Below are positions 46,701 through 55,700 of a DNA stretch of 64,000 bases, piece after piece. The notes under the pieces are model-generated. The model had not been told where the DNA came from and searched no databases. It saw nothing but the letters and a program-made list of their open reading frames with translations. Source of the stretch: Angiostrongylus vasorum (Eukaryota > Nematoda > Chromadorea > Rhabditida > Metastrongylidae); assembly GCA_018806985.1 (NCBI GenBank), contig JADANN010000316.1, forward strand, positions 372,001 to 436,000, written 5' to 3'. A program made the translations under genes and the position numbers. Every line of letters starts with the position of its first letter. Position 1 is the first letter of the stretch.

Positions 46701-49700
46701 CGTTTGAGTAATGTCAATGTCAAAAAATGTTAAAGTCGGTTTTTGCCTAAAGAAAGCTTCGGTTTCGGAGGAAATCGATGCGATCTCTAAAAAAAAAGAA
46801 AAAAATTTTTTTTCCAACTCGACACCATTTACTAAAACACTAGTAAAGGAGTTTTTTCTCCGTCAAAAAATTTCTAGGAAGCACAACTTTAATGAGCGCA
46901 TTTTGGGAACACTCATTGCTAAGATGCCGTGCAATCACATAATAACTGAGCAGTTGGTGTTGAACATTCATAACTATTGGATGAAAAGTTACGCTAATCA
47001 CGATAATCCCCTGCCGTAATCGTGTTGTTGTTACCTCGTTCCCGGACCATTATGTCCCAGTTCTTAAGCACCGGACCAGTCCATCCAGCCAGCCGGCCGG
47101 GTTTAATCTTTCCGTCTAGTCCAACTAACTATGTCAATCCCATCTCAAAAAAAATTGTACCAATTCCAGTGCCATATCAGTCATTGCCGGCTGAAATAAA
47201 GCGAGTCTTTTTTTTTGCCTTTTTTTTGTTTTGGGACAATCAACAAACTGCCGCTGAACATGCGAAATCTGTAAAATCAGTAGGATGGCAGGGACAAGGG
47301 ACGCTCTCATATCCATGATAAATTGTTCCCAATGTGCAACTATCATTTCTGGAAGAATTCTATGAAACGTCACCTGAACAAGCGCAACGATGGATTACAT
47401 AGAATCCTCAGGGCAAGTTAAGGAACGCTTCGTAGTACGACATCAAAGACAATGTCAGTGATTTCTTACAGAAACCTAGTAATTACTGTGAGCATGGGGG
47501 ATTTTGGAATGTCTTATACCAGCATTATTTTCCCCCAGTCTTATTATGCTTATGAAATCTAATCAATAGTCACACCAAACTGGCTACATTTTGAGGGGGT
47601 AGTAAGTGTACTCCATAAATGGTGCATTACAAGTATTTGAGAAAAAGCCAGCCTGATATAGTCCCTAGATCAACCCATGTCACTGATTTCTTGCAAAGCT
47701 ACAAAATCCAATCTATTTTTGCAATGTAGAGATGTCCTTGAGGATACACGAGTTAATGTGCAAAAGGTTTTGTTCCCACGACAATAACACCTATTTGTCA
47801 TATCAACAAGGGGATAAAAGATAAAGCGTCCGGTATCGACCATTCTCCTAGGGAGTGCGCCACGCATTCGTAACATCGCAGAGGTGATTGAATGCATATA
47901 ATGCCTATGTTATGACTCGCAAGAAACTATCGCTGTATTAGGTTAATGTTTTTTCTTCTTCCACACATGTCTGCCACTAATTCCTCCACCGCGAAGGGAT
48001 GGAGGGCTTTGTAGGCATGGATGTCAGGATCGAACCAATGACCGACGTGTATTGCAGGGCACTTCTAACTACTACGCCACACGCGCCTCAATAGTCGATA
48101 ACTATAAATAAATTGTCTAAAGTGACGCTGATTCATGCATGGAAGGTGTCCATGCCACCCCCCTTGGACGACTTGAAAGGAACACTTCCTGCATGAATGA
48201 CACGGGTCGTGTCGCATCCATGAAAATCACAGGCGATGTTTACTTTTCTCGTTTTTTTCCTCTATTTCAATATCGTCGCAATGTTTGTTCAGATGGCGGT
48301 CAACGTGTGACGTAATTCGGACACCTGCCGCTCGACGACTACGTGCTTGACGAAGAAGTACCATGAAATCGTATAGCCAGCAAACGCGCTGAAAATGTCG
48401 GTGAAGCAGAACACTACTGGCTTCGAATAACAACTGGTGAAGACGATATTGTCGTCACGGATCGCCAGGAGCCAAGAAAGTCTGCTGCTGTCATACAGCG
48501 TATGAAAGCTTCGAACATGGTGGAGAAGCGAAACACTATAAATTACTAACAACTGGCGACGATGTTCCCTATTGATGGTTCGTCTAGAACCAGGAAGGCC
48601 TAAGATATCTTGCTAGTTTCAGATTTGTTTTCGAATTATACAAACCCTTCGACGCAGTGATATTTTGGAGTTGCTTTTCGTTTTTCACTTCTACTTTTCC
48701 ATCTCTAGTTCACACGTCAACACTCTTTCACTGAACGTCTACAGAAACGCACTAGCAAAGAGTTATTAAATAGGAAACGTCAGTGATACTACAACTTTTA
48801 CCTCTCTATGACTTAGCTGCTATCGTCCCTAGGGATGAAAAAGGCAGGGTGGTGTGAATCTGATAAGTATCACCAAAGCGCTACCCACAGAAAATTACCC
48901 GGCTGAAAATAACGTTCATGCCAAAAAAATTCAGTTAAGAATAAACCAACATTAGGAATAGCCGGAATGATTACAGAAACCTACAATAGTAGCGCGGCAA
49001 ATTTTCAATCGACTCATAAAAACCGACTAAAGTATACGAGAGTTGGAAGCCCTGTAATACAACTACGGATTTCACGAAAAGCCTCCCATGATTAGTGAAG
49101 AGAGACTATCTGAGTGTATGAATAAACAAAAAACAATACAATGGATTGGTGAGAAAGCCATTAAACTTCTGCTATGTCAGGACAAACTTGCGTGGCCTAA
49201 ACAATCCTAACACTGCGCGAAGCATTGCTTTGTGTCGCGCGATACACGAGTGGGGAGTGTGCTCGACCCAACCGGCAGAGCAAAACGCACCCCCCATCTT
49301 TCCGGAGAAGAACTACAGCTAAACTTGCTTACGAAAGGCCTTTTTTAATACTTTCTATATTGCCCTATGTAGATGACGCGAGAGTTCTCTAGCAAGGCCA
49401 TCTCTTTGGACTTAGGAAAGAGTTATGCTTGAGCAAAAGCTTGAAGCAGCAGTAGAGCACACATGTTAAACTCGAACGCCTTTGTTCATGGGATAAACGA
49501 AATGAATGAAAAATGCGCTGGGATCCGCATAATGTGATCGATCTCAAAAGATTCTTGGAGTGGAAACTATTCCAGTCTACGGAACCTTACGTAGCTACCA
49601 ACCGTACACGAAGGGTAACGTAGTGCAAAGGTACGTTGCCATTCTGTGCAAAGTCATCAATTGTGGAGTATATAATTGTCATGTTCTTCTCTCCACAATA

Positions 49701-52700
49701 TTTCATCAGCAGTGTGATTCAAAGACTTTTCCTAGTTGGAAAGGATGGATACGGAATGGAAGAAAGAATGAGAGAAGGATACACATAGAGAGGGAAAGAA
49801 CACGACAGAGAATTACAGGGAAAGAGAAAGGATAGGAAATAGAAAAAAGAAAGGCGAGTAGTGCTGTATTTGAATAAAGAGAAAACTTTAGTGGGAAGCA
49901 AAAGATGATAAGGATCAAGATCACGATGATAATGGTAATGATGATACTGAAGGCGATGAGCATGATGAGTATGAGGATGAGGATGAGGATGAGGACGATG
50001 AGGTTTAAGAAACACCAAAGGTTGCTGTTATTGGTGAAAGCCTGACGGTAGGAACAATAAGGAAAGACGCATGTTCCATTTTATTGATTCTTCTTCCATA
50101 AAAAACATGAGGATTCTTAACAACAATAATAATAATGTCAACAATGAACAGTAACAGTAACGGTAAAGTAATGAAGTTTCGTCACCAACAAAAAATGCCG
50201 GACGTTGTTCGAATTTTTCAAAAAACAAACTCAAAATATTTTCTGATTATTAGCTTTTTCTAAACTTTTCTTTAATCTCCTGTCTACTACAATTTTTCAC
50301 GGCATGGCAATATTTGAAATACTACCACAACGATGGTGAGGCATTGGCAAAGTCCCGGACCGCAGGTGTCTGCGGTGAGGATCGAACACGCTATTACCCT
50401 TTGCGGGGGTTAACGCGTCAACCACCACAATCTTTCATTTCGCTCAACTCTCAGCTGGTTTTTTCTCATTGTGGTAGTACTTTTTTGGTTCGTTTGAACA
50501 CGTAGATGAGAACTCTTTCTGTTCTATGAAATCTATTTAATAACGTGCATTGTACATAATACACTCTTTTTATGGAAGTGTTTTTCCCAACAAGTTAAAT
50601 ATAGCATAAAAATTTTGATTTAAAATTGTTTTTAAATCAGCAACATGGACAGCGTTCCAATATACGTTTTAAACATATTGAAGACAGTGTGAGCTATATA
50701 TGGCTCATAATCATTTTGTTATTGTCGAATTATTCATACACGTCTATGTTTGCAGAACTTCATATTTAGCATCACATATATAATTGTATTATTGGACATA
50801 AATGTTATAGCATTATTTCAACTACATAACAAATAATCAAAAAAATCTCAACTTAGACAGGTAACACGAGGTTCGCACAAAAAACTTTTACTCGGCTAAC
50901 GAACTCCGTTGATCCAAGTCGATGGTCCATAGCTGGTCGTTGTCCCATCGAGTCGAATCCAATGAAGCGAACACCGCTCGAATGGCGAACTTCACTCGGT
51001 GGTATAAATTTTATACAGGACGGATGTTGAACGATTGCCTCCATCACATAGGATCTGCGATTTCGCGGCCAATGCTTCTTGTTGTAATCAGTATATATAG
51101 AAAATCACTGATTATTGTTATCGAGGTCTAAGAAAATCGGTTTCTAAGACATTGTTTGCCATGTTGTTTGCCAGTATATGAAGTACCGACTGCGAGATGA
51201 CGCTTTGCCGGCTTCACGTAGATCATATTGGAAGAGGGAATCAATAAACACTTGTCCTGTATAAAAGAGGACCCCCGAGTGAGATTTTTTCATTCGAGCG
51301 GTGCTCCTTACACTGGATTCAACTAGAAGCCACTGTGAACACCAACATCGCGACAACGACCAGCTGTGGGCCATCGAGACTGGGATCGGCTCTGAGGATG
51401 GGAAGGCGCCGAAAGGTTAGCCGAATAAAATTTCGTCTACCAACCTCGTATTAGCTCAATCATATTGAAAAATGTTGATCATTTTTAGTTACCGATGTTT
51501 GCTGGAAGACGGTTCTAAGGTTTATAACAAATAGTTCTTACTTTTGGAAAAGAAATAAAAGGTAGACGACGGATATCTCAAAGCGCTGAACATGTGGTAT
51601 TTGAGTTATGATTAAGAAAAGCACGAAAAGCAAATGCGAAATGAACTTATTGCTTAGGATTTTTTACTTCATTTTTTTCGCTACTCTTCTGTAAACTAAC
51701 ATTTCTTTAGGAATATCTCTCTCGATAAGAAAGCTCTCGTTTAGGAACCAATATGTCCAGTCTCGCAATTCATTCCGTTCTAATGTCGTCGGTTGCTCCA
51801 TGAGAAATTTCCGATCTTTTTCAGAAAGCAGATCTGCTGACCCACTGACAAACCTTTCCAGATGGGAGTGTACACGCTCTCGATTGCCGCGGTGGGTGAC
51901 TCTGACCCAAGAGGGCGGGCGGGGCTTCGTCATTTCCATTGTGCAGCGCGCCAAATTCGAGAAAGTGAAAGCAGCTAGCGTCAATATCGACGCTACCACA
52001 GCCATTACGAGAAGATTCACTCAAGTGGTCAGGAAAATACGATTTCATACGGTAAGGTTCCACTTTATACTCACTTAGAAGGCCTATGAAACGCAGAGTT
52101 TGGGTGGGTTGTCTGCGATATACATAGTAGTTTGTTCGATCCTCAGTCTTACTTACTTGAATCTTGAATGGCCTGCCCTCACTAGTTGTGCGGGACCCAG
52201 CATAATCACCATTTTTCGGAGATTTGCTGGTTAAGCCACTGTGGTTCTCTGGAACCCCAAGGGCAGCCTTGCCAAAGTCTGCCCCAGGTCTTCACCACAA
52301 CAGGCCGTCGCAGCTGTTATGGATTAGAGGGAGATTTTCCACCACGCGATTTTGATACCAGGACGGTGGTGGATCCTGGTATTGGTTTACTCTTAGCTAA
52401 GCTAGGCTTCCTGATGGAAACGCCGGACTCCTTCTCAGTTTGGGAGACCCTGCGGGGAAGACGACCCCCCGCTGTACATCGCAGTCCGATACGCAGGAAC
52501 ACCTCCCAGCCACGATGAGGCGGTAAACCGTTGGGAGGGATCTCCAGTCCTAGGCTGGCGAAACTCCACATCTCTCCGAAATCAGGAAATTGGTGCTACT
52601 CTTCTCTGGGAAGATAGAAATACTGATATGATATGTCGATACGTCATCAGAAGTCGTTGTATAGGCCAAGTATGTATTCAATCATTCCTTTTTGCTCATA

Positions 52701-55700
52701 TTAAAGACGACTCCTTATGACCAAGCTTGAAGGAGCCGGTGAACGTTGAAGCCTTTACCCTTGTTATCTCTTACTCACTTAAATATTTAGATCATCTGTT
52801 CTCAGATGACGAGCAGCTCCTTGCACTTGAGTTTCCTGGAAATTGCAAGATAGCCTGCGTGAGGCCTTCTTAGGTATTCGCGAGAGGCAGTAACCGGACT
52901 ATTGTGAATCAGAGGGAGGTTTGGTGCCTTATGACTACGATTCCTAGCGGATGACAGAAATTTCTCCGATTAGTAGAAAAAATCGATCAAGGGACTTGTA
53001 AGAAGCTCAAATCTTCCACATTATTACTGAAATGGTAAATTCTATTGTTATTGTTTCGGTTATTACTACTAAAACATCCGAATGTTAATAACAAGATGAG
53101 AAACTACAGAATTCGGCATCATGATCGAAATGCCGACCCATGCCCTTCTATCAATGAGTCGAATGTCGAACCACCCAATTCACCCACTCAATACTTCACT
53201 ATGATTATTGGTCTGACTACTCTTTCATAAATCTTAAATTTCACCGTAAACAAATTGTTTCCGCTGTAAAAATAAAGGACTTTAAACAAAATTGCGATGC
53301 CGTTTTGTGTTCCATCAACAGGTCGAGCTCAGTAAGTCGGGTTAGTGCTCAACGCCAACGGTCAAAGTGTAGGTGTGCCGTCCTATTACAAGGAAATCGC
53401 AATGTGGAAGATGAATCCAATAGGATTGCTAAGTGAAAATGTCATCGGCAATTGGCTTCTTTTTCCTCGCCGTCGTTCTCTTTCAGACTAACGTTCTAAC
53501 TCGGTCATTCCGTTCAATCATTCTCTCCTCCTCTGCTATCCGACTAACATTCTGTTGATACAGCCGTCTCTGCCAGTCAAGGATTTGTTCAACGAAAACC
53601 GAAGCCGATACAAGCACTTTTTCCTTTGCGGGTTCTTTTTGTGGGACGAATTTCCGACCGTAGGAAGAAGTAGTGTAGAAAAAAATGCGGTCTGTTATTC
53701 GATCGCCTGATTCTCATAAATACTGAATGAGCAGGTTCTTTAAGAACGCTTGAAAATTTGTTCGTTTGCCACTCGTTATTCATCAGGACCATTATAACAC
53801 AATGACGGAAACACTAATTATACAAATGAATTATCTTTTGACAATTGAGCAGGGCACTATCTGAATGTTGAGAGGCCTCTTATGCAATCGACTACCCATT
53901 CCCAATTTCACTTCGAAAGCTCCTATGGTTCTAAGAATCCGACATGGAATTTTTCCACCCTTTCTAACAAAATCCTACATTCCTTAATAACACTCTACTA
54001 GAAAACGTTTCAAAATGCTCATAATGAGAAGAACCTATTTTGCAACAAAATAACTGTATTCCTATTTAATACAACTTTCTATAAAACTCTTATGAATCAA
54101 TTTTTGAGTGGTGAAAAACGTCTATAATCGTAAAATCACAGCGAAAGACTTCAGTTCATTTAATAGCTTTTAATTGTCTGCGGCGACCGTATATCAATTT
54201 CCAGCATCTTGCAAAAGTATTGAAATACCCGAACTCAGTCCTTTCTTTCTATATAACTTTCCAGGAAGACTGTTTACATTCATCGCTATTGCTTCACAAT
54301 TTCCAGTTGTTGCTGACCTAGTAGCTCGCTTTCACTTTTCGCATGGGGGTCGCAGCAGTCATGTTATCGTCGGCGAAAACAGAGGCTAATCTCGGCCGTG
54401 GACGTAGTCGGCGACGGTGAAGACGTACGTCGACGGACGAGGGTGCGACGAGAGCGACGTCGTGGTGGAAACGGGCGATCACAGCAGCCCGGTTAACGGC
54501 GGTCAGCGTTGGATGGCTATTTGGGTCAAGCGAGATGTAGGAAATGATTAATAGCCGACTCAAATACACAACAAGCATCTATGATAAGACATTCTGCGTT
54601 ACGGATCGCTTCGGCGACGTAGAATGTCAATGGACAGTCGGACAGCAGCCCTATGAAGGACAGCGCGCGCAATTCGACAACGGTTACGGTAGCCGCTAAG
54701 AAGTAGATATTTGAACCCTTATGTTTCACATTTTACGGGAGCAATTTAACTATGAACGACTGACTGGAACAATGTTGAAATAAAGGAGGAGTGTTCAGCA
54801 CTTTTTTTAGATGACCTGTTATCACATCTACTGTGCGGTTACCCTCACTTTCTGCATTCGATTCGTTTTCTTCGCATTCATCGCCCACAAAGGTTTTCGA
54901 ACTCTTAGCGCGTTGCTTTGGCTGCTGCTTAAGGAGTTCGTCTTCTTTGTGAATATCGTAGAATGCCAGTGGAGTCGATCCTGCTTGCATTCTTCGAGAG
55001 CGCTGGGCAAAGGCGTTTCCACGTCGATTGGGAGAGAGCGTTGGGGAGGTAGTTGAGCTAGCGCTCTTGATTTCTGATCGACGGCGTCCCTAACAATTGC
55101 GCTAGCCAGCCTCTCTCTTCCTACTCCATTGTCAGTATATTAGGGAAAACATATTAAAAATAAAAAGGATAGTGAACCTGCAACCATTTTGTCATTCTCC
55201 ATACAGTGGCCTCTAACTCAATGGGTGTATTACTTTCAATAATCTTACAATCTAACAACGTTTGGAAAGCTAGCAAAAAAAAATAGAAAAAATTGTATAT
55301 TTCGCTCAGTGTAGGGGTGTGTCGAGAAATTCTAGTATGGTAACCAAAATATTTACAATAATCCTAAACATTACGGTCACTGTCACTTCTGCTTAACTTA
55401 CTAGTAATGTCTTTACGACAAAGAGTACATTTGTAGCTCTTGAAGTGAGCCTGCATTCGATGTCTTGACAATGACGACGAGTGGCAGAACACCTTCGCAC
55501 ATATCGAACATCGAAAACTTCCTAAAATGAAGTCGGTTAACGACATATTGGTTCTTTGCCACGAAAACTTCAACGGAATTCGTTGTGCTTGTCAGAATCA
55601 TCTCCATCATGGGAGAGGATTCAGTAGAATGTTCCTTCATTGATTCCACAAACTCTCAAACCATTTAGGGTTGTAGTTTAGTAATTTAAGCAAGAGAGAT

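Noticed and set aside
46711..47318. Two plus-strand frames of about 100 codons with ATG starts
   Set aside because: Lys/Asn/Phe-rich or T-run composition, no domain, no splice context. Chance frames cannot be excluded.
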